Positions 1 to 17,896 of a DNA stretch of 64,000 nt are shown here, in pieces. The DNA comes from Brachynemurus nebulosus (lineage: Eukaryota; Arthropoda; Insecta; Neuroptera; Myrmeleontidae): the NCBI GenBank assembly GCA_035578155.1, contig JAPWDM010000001.1, forward strand, positions 5,336,172 through 5,400,171, given 5' to 3'. Position numbers and translations under genes: made by a program. Position 1 is the stretch's first letter. Every line of letters starts with the position of its first letter. The notes under the pieces are model-generated. The model was given only the letters and a program-made list of their open reading frames with translations. It searched no databases and had not been told where the DNA came from.

Positions 1-60
1 AGCTCTTTTATTTTGGTAAGAGTTAAAGAGTTGGAAGAGATGAAGAGACTGTTGCAGTAA
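1..60 (+). CDS. 3' end of an unidentified gene (partial)
   Basis: From base 1 a frame reads to a TAA at 58-60. The last residues, ELEEMKRLLQ, look like a charged, coiled-coil-type C terminus. An AATAAA signal begins within a few bases of the stop, which suits a transcript end. The rest of the gene lies upstream of the window and I do not recognise the product. The open stretch is short and could be chance. Confidence 0.3.
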   Translation, partial: SSFILVRVKELEEMKRLLQ

Positions 61-955
61 AATAAAGGCAACTTGGCGAAATAGTTGAAAACGTACGGGT
101 TTCCCTAATCTACATATACAAGTACTGTAAGCCTAAAAGCTTATTACATTTTTTTTATCATTAATGCAGTACCCTTTTCAGTTACATAATAATTACATTT
201 ATTAGTACTAGTAATTTGGTATGGTATATATTGTTTCAAATGAAATCTTAAAATTTAATCAATAGGGATTTGGTAAAATCTTTTACTCAAAAATCACTTA
301 AATATAAAAGTTTCTAAAGTAATTAAGCAATTAGTACTGTATCGAGAAGGGTTAGAACTACAATCATTACCAAATAAACAAACTATAAGGTGATGGTGGT
401 GGTGGTCTATTAAAAACAGTAGTCTATTCAAGGCAACTCTCCCCTATTTTCAGGTACATTAGATAATGTTTTTATTATATATTATCTTGACATTATATTT
501 TAATAATTAGTTAAATTAAGAAAATTTGTGTATTATTTATTAAACCCTTTGGCACCCCACAATATACTTAATAAATTTCTAACACTGACTGACTAACAGA
601 CAACGCACAGCCTAAACCGTTGGGTTTAGAAGAATAAAATTTTGCACAGGAGTTCCCTATGTAACGTAGATGAGTACTAAAAAATGATTTTTGACAATTC
701 GTCTCCTAAGTCGGTTAAATAGGATACGAAATTTGTATGGAAATTCGTCATTTTTGAAATTAGAGATATATAAAAATATGTTACTATGGCTTTTAAAATA
801 AATAATATCTTATTTAATAAATCTTTGACACTAACTGACTTCCCGAGATGTTGCCGATGGTAAACTCCATCGGGTGGGTATACGGCTAGTTAATTAAAAA
901 TTTGTGAAGTATACCAAAGTAATTATATTTTTTAGGGCTTATCCTCAAATGGGGA
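61..955. other. Non-coding, partly repeat-derived
   Basis: No supported gene. Around 575-720 and again around 820-890 there is text such as CTGACTGACTAACAGACAACG followed by AAAATTTTGCACAGGAG, a style typical of the 3' tails of insect non-LTR retrotransposons. This suggests a decayed repeat in two partial units. The remainder is AT-rich and unremarkable. Confidence 0.35.
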
Positions 956-1267
956 TTGTGTACCAAAAATATTTCTTGGCACAATTTTGTTTTCCAATTT
1001 ATGTCTCTTTACTGTTCACTTTTCTTTCTGGTCTTTGACATATTAACTGCCATGATGGGGACTGCGACCCACAACATGTTTTTGTCAAAATTCTTTTATA
1101 TCTTATTTATTTCAATAGCTTTACATCTCTTTTTAGTTCAACCTATCAACATTCAAACGTATATGAAAAAAATTGACAGTTACCGGGTTAATTGGGTACC
1201 TTTCTTAGATATAGTTTGGACGTCTTTAATAAAAATAATGGATAAAATATTAGAATATTTTATATAA
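956..1267 (+). CDS. Possible exon of a multi-spanning membrane protein
   Basis: An open frame of about 103 residues, continuing open upstream, ends at TAA 1265-1267. A possible splice acceptor (TATTTTTTAG) lies just before it at about 926-935, so this may be a terminal exon and not a whole gene. The peptide has two strongly hydrophobic segments (roughly residues 12-35 and 44-62), then a polar tail ending in a hydrophobic stretch. The pattern WHNFVFQF... is faintly like the AIG1/ADTRP membrane-hydrolase family, but I cannot confirm any family residue. It faces the tetraspanin gene tail to tail. Chance hydrophobic ORFs are common in AT-rich DNA, so treat with caution. Confidence 0.25.
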   Translation: MCTKNISWHNFVFQFMSLYCSLFFLVFDILTAMMGTATHNMFLSKFFYILFISIALHLFLVQPINIQTYMKKIDSYRVNWVPFLDIVWTSLIKIMDKILEYFI

Positions 1268-1516
1268 TAATTAAGTTTCCTTTAGTTCAATTTTTTTAGA
1301 CCTAGAGTCCTAGAAGATATTCATTATCAAAAGCTTAGTAATAATTTACAGTAGTTACAAATTTACAACAATAGCAATACTTAAAGTATTTGTCTGTATT
1401 ATATAAAAATAATAAAATAAAATAGCTTAAGTAACAATTTCTCTGAATTTTGTACTCATATTAACAGAAGATTCATAAACCTCATAAATTAAATGTATAT
1501 TATACAGACAGAACGA

Positions 1517-6916
<5,400 letters not shown>

Positions 6917-7796
6917 TTCATTTAGCAGTTTTCACCATAAACCTAGAATCAATACAAAATCTAAAATAATTGCCACTACTTAACAGATTTATATAATTTA
7001 GGCTAAACATACACAATTATTTTTATTAAATTTAACAAAAAAAGATGAATTAAATCAATACGCGCATCACATTTCTCATGTATGATTTAAAATAAGAAAT
7101 ATATACTTAATAGATATTACAAAATTTTTTAAAAATTTCAAGCTTGTTTATTCTATTTTTATAATAATTTTAGTTTTAGCGGTATTTTAAGTCACCATTT
7201 TGATATAAACAACAATATAACAATTTTTTTTTATACATTATAGGTAATTTAAATGTTTGTAGAAAGATATCTGTTGCAACTTTCATGTTGTAAACAAGTA
7301 AATCAACTTATTAAATAGGAGATACAAGTCTAGTTCATTTACTATGGCAAAAAATCCATTTGTGTTATATGAAAGTTTTAACGAAAGAAATAATCTTGGA
7401 TCTGTACTCTTTAAAGACGTTAGCTATTTACAATGAAATATTTGAAATAAATACATAGTTTTCTGCAACTAAATATTTGGACTTATAATTGAAGCCATGA
7501 GTGGATGAAGGTGCTATGTAACATTTTTTATAATTTTACAGTAAAAGCGTTTGGAAGTTTTTATTTACATGTACTTCCCATGCAACAGCATGTGTTTATT
7601 TTTGAATTTCTATAAAACTACCTATTAGGCGTAATGAAACCAAATTGTAATGTATGATGGTTCACTATAGGATATTTCAAAATTTTGTAAAAAATGACTT
7701 TTTGAAAAAAAAATGTTACATAACACCTTCATCAACTCATGTTTTCAATTATGTATTAACTTTTCAGTACATTACATAAATCATTCCTTAATGTAA
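6917..7796. other. 5' flank of tetraspanin, no gene seen
   Basis: AT-rich sequence upstream of the tetraspanin start codon. It should contain the promoter and any 5' UTR exon, but I could not pick a convincing TATA/initiator pair. About 7500-7740 repeats the phrase 'atgtaacattttttataattttac' in diverged inverted form. Confidence 0.4.
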
Positions 7797-8150
7797 TAAT
7801 AATAAGGTGGTTTAACGTCCGTTTTTGAAACTTCTCGCCTATAACAGACACCACCCACATCATGATTTGTATTCTTTTACTTATACTTTAGACTTTTTAC
7901 ACGTTACATTATATATTTTATGATGGTGTGGTGGATAAGGAATGTAGTGGGGAGCTACGACTTGAAGGTATGCGTTTCTAGCCGACTTTTTTAAAGAAAC
8001 TATGCTGAGATTCAACTGGAATTGTGAAAGGAGACCGCAGAAAGCCTTTACATGCATAGTCGGGCGCAGGCTTCGAACCACACAACACTTCGAACACACG
8101 ATTTACCAGTCGGCACGTACCAGTTTAGCACACTGTATCACGCCGCCAGT
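7797..8150 (-). mobile_element. tRNA-derived SINE, second copy (diverged)
   Basis: The reverse complement aligns with 5246-5573 along its length. Shared segments include the block around CCTTTCACAAT, the block ending AGCATAGTTTCTTTAAA, the segment GATGTGGGTGGTGTCTGTTA and the (TTA)n tail near 7797-7805. The tRNA-like head, with a B-box-like GGTTCGAAGCC, is at the right end (about 8060-8150). It is more diverged than the first copy and shows no clear target duplication. Confidence 0.75.
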
Positions 8151-8379
8151 TTTATTTTCTTTTTTTCTAATATTAATTGCTTGTGTTTCATTTACTTTTC
8201 CTGTTCCGATTTTAACCATTATAAAAGTAAATGTGTAAGAATACAAGTAGAGGAAAAGCAAATTCGTTCAAGAAATGTAATTTAATTTCCGCCTGTGATT
8301 ATTATCAATATAACTCTAATTTTGTATGTAATTCTAATCTGCATAACATAGGGAATTTCCAAATATTGGACACTGGTGG

Positions 8380-9290
8380 ATCTCATCTAAGACCTGTACC
8401 TATTTAAAATAGTTTAGCTTTCTAAGAGTAAAACAGTTTTTAAAATCGGCTGGGTAATTCGTTTTGGTATTTTTGGGACCCAAGAACCCGAACGGACTTT
8501 GTGCAGCATAGTTGTATCCATCTAAAATAATTTAGTTCTCTAGCAGTGAGAAAATTTTCAGAATCGGATCGATAGCTTATTTTTGGAGTTTTTGGATCTA
8601 CAAGATCCCGGTGGACCTGATTGAAAAATTAGCTCCACCCAAAACCCGTTGTGTAGTATTTTACGCCGCATTTGCATACGCAGGATAGTTGTGGATCTTA
8701 GATAACACAACCTGTACCTATCTAAAATAGTTTACTTCTGTAATAGTGAAATAATTTTCAAAATCGTTCAGTTATTTTATTTTCGATACTTTTGGGTCCC
8801 ATGGACCCTAGGAGACCTTACATAACGTAATCTATACCTAGGTAAAACGGTTTAGCTCTCTAAGAGTGAAAAAATTTTCAGAATCGGTCGGTTAGTTTAT
8901 TTCGCGCTCTTAAGATACCAGGACCCTGGCCGACCTCATACAACATATAAGCTATATCCATCTAAAATTATTTACCTCTGTAACAGTGAAAAAATTTTCA
9001 AAATCGGTCACATATCATTTTTGACACTTTTGAGTCCTATAGACCCTGGCGGATCTTACATAACGTAATTTATATCTATCTAAAATAGTTTAGCTCTCAA
9101 ACAGTGAAAAAATTATCAAAATCGGTTGGTTAGTTTATTTTTGTAACTTTTGGGTCCCATGGACCCTAGCGGACCCTACATAACGTAATCTATATCTATA
9201 TAAAATAGCTTAGCTCCCTAACAGTGGAAAAAGTTTCAAAATCGGTCGGTTAGTTTATTTTTGACACTTTTGGGTAGCAGTAAAAAAAGC
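8380..9290. repeat. 120-bp tandem repeat array, about 7 copies
   Basis: The phrase 'cctgtacctatttaaaatagtttagct' and its variants recur at about 8391, 8511, 8702, 8822, 8940, 9059 and 9179, a spacing of about 118-120 bp with one unit longer by about 70 bp. Each unit also carries 'agtgaaaaaattttcaaaatcggt' and a GACCCTGGCGGA-like segment. No open frame persists. The units diverge at roughly the 10-20% level by eye. Confidence 0.88.
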
Positions 9291-9719
9291 GTCCTAGGGA
9301 TCTCATGTAACTTATGGTAGTTCGTAAGATTCTTGCGGACATCCTTTAATTAATATTATATGATAACATAAATTTCATTTTCTTGTTTATTTAAAATTCA
9401 ATAAAAAAAAGAAAAATATCTTCATTACATGAGCTTACAAAATCTGCCTAATTTTAATTTTTCAACTTGAGAAAGAACTATGGTCATTATAATGCAATAA
9501 CATGAGACAGAACTTTGTTTATTATAATACAATATTAGTACATACATGTGAATAGATGTCTACTGTTTTCATAAGAAATCGTAAAAAAATGAATGTTTTT
9601 CTTTATATTATAAGGAACTGAGACAGAAATATAAATTACGTATTAGACTGACAAAGAGAGCAAAGTAAGGCAAAAATGAAAGATTACGATTTTCTCGAAA
9701 AATATTTAACATAGAAAGA

Positions 9720-9915
9720 AAATTACAAGAACAATTTTTTAATAGTTTTTTTTCTTCGATGATAGGATCGAATGATAAAAAATGGCCAGAAAACCTACTT
9801 CTGGGCATCCGACGTGTCTGACTGACGAACTTAGCCGAGCCAATCCGAATTTTAGTTCGCACATAAAATTTCACAAGCATTAAACGTTTCGTTCGAAAGT
9901 TAACGTGGCGACATA

Positions 9916-9988
<73 letters not shown>

Positions 9989-10105
9989 TAGTGAATATCA
10001 TTTTCGTATTCTAGGGACCTCAAAACAAATTTCCGCCATAGTCCCGACTCCGGTTCTACGTGAGACCTGGCGTAATAGCTAAATTTCGAGTTTTCGAAAT
10101 TCGCT
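9720..10105 (+). repeat. Dispersed repeat with (AT)n core, copy 1
   Basis: The left part has CCAGAAAACCTACTTCTGGG and 'gcattaaacgtttcgttcgaaagtta', then an (AT)n run at 9921-9982, then TAGTGAATATCATTTT and GGGACCTCAAAACA, ending near 'cgaaattcgctaa'. The same order is found at 17690-18010, and inverted at 13065-13430, so the microsatellite is part of the element. Confidence 0.8.
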
Positions 10106-10239
10106 AACAGTATCGAAAATCTATGAGAGGTTTCAAATCTCATTTTCTAGCATCAAAATACGGTTTTTGGAACTTTTTAGAAAAAAGATTCATATTCGTA
10201 ATGTCATCAAGTTTGGATCAAAAGGAAACGTACAATTTA

Positions 10240-10330
10240 AGTGGTTGAAAGAATACCCCTGTCGCAGCATTCTGCATAACATAGCGAATTTCCGTTTAAA
10301 AAAATTAGTTTTTCTCGGAAACTAGTAATC
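10240..10330. repeat. Dispersed repeat, AATTCGCTATGTTATGCAG family
   Basis: The segment 'aatacccctgtcgcagcattctgcataacatagcgaatttcc' recurs inverted at about 16690-16733 and 63866-63906 with few changes. It is a short dispersed repeat without coding potential and its full limits are unclear. Confidence 0.65.
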
Positions 10331-10440
10331 AATAAAATTATCCCATACACATAGGTTTTTCTCCCAGAAACTACTTTTTTAAAAAGCGTTCGTAATTTGA
10401 CAATTACATAATTATACGTTTTATTTGCGAATGATTGCAA

Positions 10441-11185
10441 GAAACGGGCCCCATATCATAATGAATTTATGTAGAATAATAATTATATGTTTTTTTAAAA
10501 CATATAATTTTCAGTGTAGACACTGAATTCCAGATGCCTACACTGAGAACCAAGCACTAAATTTTTCACAGAATTTCGGAATATCAAATTTAAAGGTAAT
10601 TTGACCTATAATTCAGATATTACGCGGGTGAAACCCCGGGCCGCAGCTAGTACAATTATAAAAGTTAAATTTTTTACACACGAAAAATTAGACCTCTCGT
10701 TATTATACAACGTTTGAAATTTATTTTAGTATCTTGATATTTTAATATCAAAAGCCAATATAGCTGAGTAATAAATGTCGTTAATCGATAAAAATAATAA
10801 TTTTTGGATCGTATAATAACAAAGTAATTTTGTAGTAGTAATGTACTGATGGGAACAAAAAATCGACTCTTTATTATCGATTTTCAGTGGTAAAAAGTCA
10901 ATATAAAAATTTAAAAAAAAAATTAAAATCCTGATGGTCATTGACGTTACGAAACTTTACTAACCTACATACCATACATCGTAGAACGTCAATATTGTTA
11001 ACGTTTTACAGGCAGTTATCTATAATTATCCGAAACTTTTATCTCGGATAAGGTTTCGGTTTCAAATATTTTATTATTTCAGATATCCGATAATTTTGGT
11101 TACAGTTACGAATATCCATAACATCTATACCTTATATATAAGTTCAAGTATAATAATTAAATAAAAAAATGACATTGTCTCTTAA
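10441..11185. other. No gene seen
   Basis: AT-rich filler. A fragment at about 10605-10655 ending GTGAAACCCCGGGCCGCAGC resembles the LINE-tail relic at 5600-5635. Nothing else is recognised. Confidence 0.4.
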
Positions 11186-12000
11186 GCGGGATCAGTAGTG
11201 TGACATTTTGAAAAAAATGGAAAATTTTAAGTAATAGCCATCTGAAGAGCGGATTCTGATTTTTATTATTAACTTTGAGGAATTGAAAAATGTATGAAAG
11301 TTGATAGTTCGGGAGTTTCTGGACGTGGCTGCCAGTCACACGTTGTGGAGCAGCTAGACCCTGGCACATTTAAACGACTTATCTAGTTTTACTATGACCG
11401 TTATAGTGAGTACATTGTAAATAATTTTAGTAAAAAATCTCAGTGATTAAAACTAAAAGGTAAGGTAAAGAAAAGCTACATTTTTCAAATTTGCTGCAGT
11501 TATAACTCGAAGACAAATCATCCGATCGATTTGATTCTTATTGCAGCTTCTTTTATATATGTTTCTTCGTGCCATAAACCTCCAGTTTTCCGACCGAATA
11601 AAAAATGAAATTTTTGCAGGCTAAAAATCATCAAATTTTCGCGCAAAATTTGAAATTTTTTTTAAAAACTCCGTCATTTTGTTAAATTTTAACTATTTTC
11701 TTTCGATTGAAATTCATGGCACGGGTAATATCTTCTAGTTTAATAGGCTTTTTGGTTTTTTTGATTCCAGGCACTGTGAAGGTCGCTATCACTGCAGCAG
11801 TGGGGGACTTTTTTTTTGGAGCCTTGGGAGATCGCGAATAACTCACTGAATTTTCAATTTTTTGGTCCAAAAATTTTATCATGAATTTATTATATATCAA
11901 CGAATACATTCTTAAAATATTAAAACATTCCATACAGTAGTTTTCTTTAAAAAATTCCCAAAAATCACCTTTTATCAGGCGGCCACACTAGTGGTCCCCC
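11186..12000. mobile_element. TTAA-flanked non-autonomous DNA transposon, copy 1
   Basis: An 815-bp element bounded by TTAA on both sides (11182-11185 and 12001-12004), with ends GCGGGATCAGTAGTGTGACA and ...CCACACTAGTGGTCCCCC that are inverted copies of each other. TTAA target duplications are the mark of piggyBac-type transposases. A second copy is at 32749-33646. Both share an internal minus-strand frame (about 11700-11930) containing YSRSPKAPKKK, which may be a remnant of a transposon gene. Confidence 0.78.
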
Positions 12001-12184
12001 TTAATTGCATAATGTCGACACTGACTATTACAAAGTAGTAAAATTCGGGTAGACCACTCCTTACAATGAGAGAAATTATAAATGCATAAAAATTTCGTTG
12101 ATAGAACTATTAAATCCTAGTTATGTTAAGCTTAATCGACTGAATTCACATCCTTGAAGTTCACGCCCTAGTTAATTACCCTTA

Positions 12185-12330
12185 GACCCAGGCCGGATCT
12201 AGGAGGGACAGCGAGGGCATATGCTCCCCCTGGAAGCTTTTAGGGGCCCGAAGAACGTAATCAGAGAGGCGCCAAATCGGTGAAAACGCTTAGAAGTTTT
12301 TTAGGCGCAGTGATATTTTAAAAATTTTTG
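12185..12330. mobile_element. hAT-like element fragment
   Basis: CAGGCCGGATCTAGGAGGG, then a CCCCCTGG region and TTTTAGGGGCCCGAAG, match the style of the intact hAT element at 28883-29225 (CAGGGCCGGACCTACAG ... GGGGCGCC). Only one end is visible and no 8-bp duplication was found, so this is a degraded or truncated copy. Confidence 0.4.
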
Positions 12331-12403
12331 TGGAAAAGGCAGTGATGAACAGTGGTCATTTCTGATAGGGTCCAAGTGAATTTCTTCCTGCAAAAGAGAG
12401 CTT

Positions 12404-13182
12404 TTGCCTGGAAGGGAGACAAAAATCGACTACAGCACTCAAGGTGGACAAATATATCAGTTTATCAGGACGGCATTTGTACATAATTTTAATATTTTCT
12501 TTGAGAAAAAGTATTTTTCTTTTCAAGGCGAGTACTTATTACGATTTCTATTTACCAGATTCTACAAAACAATAAAAAATATCATTTGTAACACTACTAT
12601 CTAACGTCATTTTATTTTAAAATTTTAAAAAAAAAATATCAAAAAGTTACATCTTATATCCTTTTTCTGGGTCAATTATTGAAATATATTCTATTTTCAG
12701 ATATTTTTGAGGTAAAATATGCAGATATATACCTTTTATTAAATACATTTTCCATTCATTTTAAAATAGAAAGATGTCCTGATAAACTGTAAATATTAAA
12801 TAATGATTTGATATACGCGACTATACTTTTGGCTCAAAGCCAATTAGACGACGAAAATTTTCTTCCGGAAAGAATAAAATTCTAAAAGAAAATAATAAAT
12901 TAGTGAAAAAAAAAATTACCCTTGAATTACCTTTCTAATACAATTGTTGTAAGTACTTATGTAAAATGTAACAATTTTATTTGTCTTTTTGTCGAAAAAC
13001 TGTAAAATTTTCAATACATTTATATAAATGTTTGCCTTCAATTTATTAATTTAACTCTTTTAGCGAATTTCCAAAACTGGAAATTCAGCTTTTACGCCAG
13101 GTGTCATGGTGCGACCTAAGCCCGAGACCATATCAGAAATATTTTTTGAGGTCCCTAGAATACGAAAATGATATTCACTAAA

Positions 13183-13278
<96 letters not shown>

Positions 13279-14475
13279 CCGCGCGATAACTCTCGAACGA
13301 AACGTTTAATGCTTATGAAATTTTGTGTGCGAATTCGATTTTCCAAATCGTTGGATGAGTTCGTTAGCCAGACACGTCGGATGCCCAGAAGTAGGTTTTC
13401 CGGGCGTTTTTTGTTAACAAAATGAGTTTTTTGCCAGAATTAAGCAATTTTTCAAATTTTTTTTTACACCAAGCCCTAGTAAAAGGTAAAATGCATAAAA
13501 AATGTTTTTATACCGTTGCTCTAAATTACTTACTTTTCGAGAAAAACTAGGAAATATGTCGTTCTCCATTTCACTCGCACTCGCATTCTTTTTTTTTTCT
13601 GTCTCATTTTTTACGAGCTAAATTCGAAAAAAACCGCTTTTTAAGTAGCGTGTCATGATTTTTTTAATCCAATTTAACGATTCGGCTATATTCTTTTTCT
13701 TTGTCAGTTAAATGTTTTTATAATGTATCTCTATTCCATTTTTTTTTTTTTTTTTAAAATCACGGCGCAGTTTTTTATGTGATATGATCAGAATTTAGAT
13801 GATGTTTACACCTTCCTAAAATTAATAAGAGCTTGCTACAATCGCATAAAAATTACGTTAAATCATATTCAAACAATAATATTTTTACGTAATTTTCTAT
13901 CCAAATGACAATACTACGTTATAATTATATGTATAAACCCATAATTTTAGTGGTAAATAAATTTGCACATTCAGTTTTTTTTTCTTTTGACAACAAAACA
14001 AGTAATTTTAAATTTTGACAAGTTGTATCATACATTTTTGAAAATTTTAATATTTATTTTTTTAAGGCAAAAATGTATTAAAGATTTGAAATTTGTTTAA
14101 CAAAAACCATACATCTGCTCGTTTTACCTTAAAAATCTCGGAAAATAGAATATTTTTCAATAATTAACTCAGAAAAAGCATATATGAGGTAATTTTCATG
14201 ATATTTTTTTGAAAATTTCAAAATAGTAGGTTTACAATGTTTTTTTTTTTTTTTTTTAATTATTTTGTAGAATTTGGTAAACACACATCGTAAAAAGTAC
14301 TCGCCTTGAAAAAATCAAACAAGTATTTAAAAAAAAAAATACTATTTCTTAAAGAAAATATTAAAATTATGTACAAATGCCGTCCTGACCAACTGATATA
14401 TTGGAACCGATTTTGAGCAGCTGGATTTACTACAGGCAAAAGCTCATAGTGAATACACACATTTTTTAACATCCT
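12404..14475. repeat. Inverted duplication of about 0.5-kb arms
   Basis: The left arm (about 12400-12870) and right arm (about 13990-14475, inverted) share segments around 'acggcatttgtacataattttaatattttctttgaga', 'gaaatatattctattttc' and 'ttttctgggtcaatta'. The arms are clearly diverged. Between them lies the (AT)n-core repeat at 13065-13430. No duplication or transposon end was identified. Confidence 0.6.
13065..13430 (-). repeat. Dispersed repeat with (AT)n core, copy 2 (inverted)
   Basis: Reverse-complement copy of the 9720-10105 and 17690-18010 repeats. It contains the (AT)n run at 13185-13274 flanked by AAATGATATTCACTA and by 'ctctcgaacgaaacgtttaatgct'. The segment 'agacacgtcggatgcccagaagtaggtttt' is shared by all three copies. 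Confidence 0.8.
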
Positions 14476-14479
14476 TTTG

Positions 14480-15740
14480 AATTTTGTAATTCAATCATTA
14501 CAAATAAAATCTAAATAAAAAAAAATCTATATGACCTGTTTTTTCTCAATTTTCTAGCATCAAATCTAGCGATAATTAACTAGCGGGTGATTGTTTGAAA
14601 TTATCTATCCATTTGAAAATTGGGATCCAGTGATGTTGTACATTGGCACTACAAAAGTGTGGGTGAAAAATTTCATTTTCACTTTTACTGAAATTATGTC
14701 ATAAATTCATATTTTCAGAATTTATTCATTTGACAGAAAAATTCTAAATTATTAAAAAAAGCCAAATAATTAATAACAATTAAAATAAAAAAAAAAAAAA
14801 AAAAAAAAACAAAACATTTATTTATATTTGCATTTTTATAAAAACATGTAGGTATTATATTTTATATGCACTTTAACTAAAATGTCAAATTTCACACGTT
14901 GTTAATTTTCAATTTCACTCATAATATGCTTAAAAATCAAAACTTAAAGTTTATAACATTCACAATCCGTGTAGAGTGTCCATACGTCTTGGTTTTCCCG
15001 GATTTGTCACGGTTCTAGCTCCGGTGTCCCGACAGACTTTTGACTTCGATTTGTTCCGGTTTTTCAAACTACTAATTTTTTATTTTCATCATCTAATAAG
15101 TACACAATTTTTCATTTTAAATAATGAATAGTTCAGTATCATATTAAAAGATCAACAGTAGATTCATTTACAACCAAACCTAAAAATATTTTTAAAAAAT
15201 TAATTACTAATTAAATTTTCCAAGTTTTTTCGATTTTACCTTAAACACGAACTTCCAAAAAAACATTTTCTTTTCTTAACTTTCCATCATACATGTATCT
15301 ACATAAATAAATTGTAATATTATTTTGCTTGCTTCTATGATACTGAAGTTCCTGAACAATTAAAAATTAAAATGACTGGAATTTTATTCGAACTTTTAAA
15401 TAAAGTAGTTAACTAACGCAAACAACTGATGGCGCCACAATACAGAAATTGCCAACATTTAAATGTTCATGTTTTAATACATTTTCTTGAAAATAAAATT
15501 GTCTAAGAAGCTCACTTTCATAAGAAATTTTATAAAAATTTAAAAAATATATATTTCCTAGAACAGGGGGCGATTTATTTTGAAAAAAAAATTAATATTT
15601 TATATAAAGGGCCATTAATAGGTAATCTATAGATATAATACAAATGTAACGAGACCGTTTCTGTATAGGGAATATTTTTTTAAAAATTGTGTAGATACTG
15701 TAAATAGTTATCGATGTAGATATCAAAACAGCGATTTTTA
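14480..15740. other. No gene seen
   Basis: AT-rich sequence with an A run at about 14786-14808. A segment at about 14970-15065 is slightly richer in GC but has no lasting open frame. No repeat family was recognised. Confidence 0.4.
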
Positions 15741-15747
15741 AAATTTT

Positions 15748-16235
15748 TGTCTGTCTGTCTGTCTGTCTGTCTGTTCGTCTGTTCACGCATCAAACAAAAA
15801 CTACTGGATGGATTTTAATGAAATTTGGTGTGCTGACAACTTATTACCCGGATCAACATCTAAGATACTTTCTACTTTCTACTTCGAGAAAATGTCTCAT
15901 TCCCACGGGAAAATGGAAAAACCATGTTGAGCATGTGCATACAGTACGCAAAAACTATTGAACGGATTTTGATGCAATTTGGTGTGGTGATAACTTATTA
16001 CCTGAGTCAGCATCTCAGATACTTTTTATTTCGGGAAAGTGGCTCATTCCCACAGGAAAATAAAAAAACTTTTTGAGCATGTGCACATATTACGCAAAAA
16101 CTATTGAACGGATTTTTATGAAATCTGGTGTAGTGATAACTTATTACCTGCGTCAACATTTAGGATACTTTTTATTACGGGAAAATATTTCCTTCCTTCA
16201 GGAAAATTCAAAAATTATTTTGCTTATGTGCATGT
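15748..16235 (+). repeat. GTCT microsatellite plus three tandem retroelement-tail units
   Basis: A (GTCT)n run at 15749-15772 is followed by three diverged copies of a roughly 145-bp unit beginning AACTATTGAACGGATTTT (about 15799, 15950, 16098). Each unit contains 'aatttggtgtggtgataacttattacc' and 'gagcatgtgcat'. Phrases of this kind are typical of arthropod RTE-type LINE 3' regions. No reverse-transcriptase coding sequence is present. Confidence 0.7.
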
Positions 16236-16419
16236 ATACTTAAAACTATTGTTCTATGCGAATGCTTTATAATTACTATACTTATATACTTGTCATTTAT
16301 TAAATTAAATTTACCATAATACAAAATTTCTGGAGACTAGCTCTATTTTAAATTAATTTAGAAATTTCGAAAATTTAAGTGCCTATATTTCCGAGAAATT
16401 CATTTTGGATGAAACTTGT

Positions 16420-16740
16420 TATATTTATAGGATAGATACTAGTTTGGGATGCAAATATAATAAAACAATAAAACGTTGGAAGTCCAAAAATTTTGTATGA
16501 GTTCTCCAGTCAGACACGTCCAATTCCAAAAACCTCAAAAAAATGAGTTTTTTGCAAACAATTTGCCAAAATTTAAAAGTTTTTCCAATTTTTTTTACAT
16601 TGTGGTAAAGAACCAAGAAAATCACAGAAAATACATTTTGAACCATTATTCTAGGTAAGCGGGTTTTCGAAAAAAAGTAACTTTTATGATTGGAAATTCG
16701 CTATGTTATGCAGATGCTGCGACAGGGGTATTTAAATGAT
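16420..16740. repeat. Mixed dispersed-repeat fragments
   Basis: 16500-16520 (CCAGTCAGACACGTCCAA) is a relative of the (AT)n-core repeat flank. 16685-16733 is a copy of the AATTCGCTATGTTATGCAG repeat also seen at 10240 and 63866. No gene. Confidence 0.5.
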
Positions 16741-16904
16741 TCGCGTTAAAATTTTGTAATATTCATTTTGTAAAAAAAAAAATGAATATGCAAAATTATT
16801 TAAGATTAGAATGCTATGTTTATACGTTCTAATCACAACTGTATTATTAATCAGACAGAAATTTACGTAAAAATATTATTTCAGTATTTCCAGTTAACCA
16901 AGGA

Positions 16905-17215
16905 AGTCGAGTGCTTAAAGTTTCAGTTTAGCTGAACGATAAGTGAACATATGAATACTACGTGTGTTTAAAATGCAGACAAAAGTCTGTCATACGTAGT
17001 AGTGTTTCACAAGCACTCGATAATATCTGAAATTGAAAAATTGTAACTGCTTCTCGCATTATAGAGAGTACATACACATAGGTGGTTGAATGTTGTCTGT
17101 ATCGGACGCCTACCGAGCAAAGGACCGGTGGTGTAACGGATAGCACACCTGGCTAGTTACCAGGAGATCCTGGGTTCGATTCCCGGCCGATTCGGATAAT
17201 TTTTTCAATCACTTT
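16905..17215 (+). mobile_element. tRNA-like SINE family (Thr-like module at 3' side)
   Basis: A body of about 210 bp (from about 16905) is followed by a tRNA-like module at about 17125-17195. This has A-box TGGTGTAACGG, a perfect 5-bp anticodon stem (CCTGG/CCAGG) around a CTAGTTA loop, and a consensus B-box GGTTCGATTCC. The acceptor stem pairs apart from one mismatch (GGACCGG/CCGATTC). Position 37 is T, which is unusual for a working tRNA. The same body plus a tRNA module recurs at 49585-49865, so I call it a SINE, not a functional tRNA gene. Confidence 0.7.
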
Positions 17216-17689
17216 GTGATTTTTAATTTACATTATTTCAGTATGGTTTAACGTAATTTTTATTCATTTGTAGCAAACTCTTAATAATTTTAGTAAGGTG
17301 TAAACATAATCTAAATTCTAACCATATTACATAAAACAAATAATATTTTTGAGAATTTTTCTATAAAAAAAATGGAATAGTATATTATAAAAACTTATAC
17401 CACTGAGAGAAATAAAATATAGCTGAATCGTTAAATTGGATTAAAAAAATTATGAAACGCCACTTATAAAGCCTTTTTCTTCGAATGTAGCATCTCAAAA
17501 CATGAGACAGAAAAAAAAGACTGTGAGTGCGAGTGAAATGGAGAACGACATATTTCCTTGTTGTTCTCGAAAAGTAATTAACCTAGAGGAATGGTTTAAA
17601 AACATTTTTTACGTAATTTGCCTCATCCTTTCAATTAGTGTAAAAAAATTTGAAAACTTGCTTATTTCTAGCAAAAAACTGACAAAAAA

Positions 17690-17814
17690 TGCCCGAAAAA
17701 CCTACTTCTGAGCATCCAACGTGTCTGGCTAACGAATTCGTTCAAGAGTTTTGAATTTCGAAACTATTCACCAAATTTCATAAAAATTAAATGTTCCGTT
17801 CGAGAGTTATCGTG

Positions 17815-17896
<82 letters not shown>

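Noticed and set aside
17125..17195. Functional tRNA-Thr gene
   Set aside because: Good boxes and anticodon stem, but the acceptor stem has a mismatch, position 37 is T, and the same module with its body recurs elsewhere, so it is a SINE.
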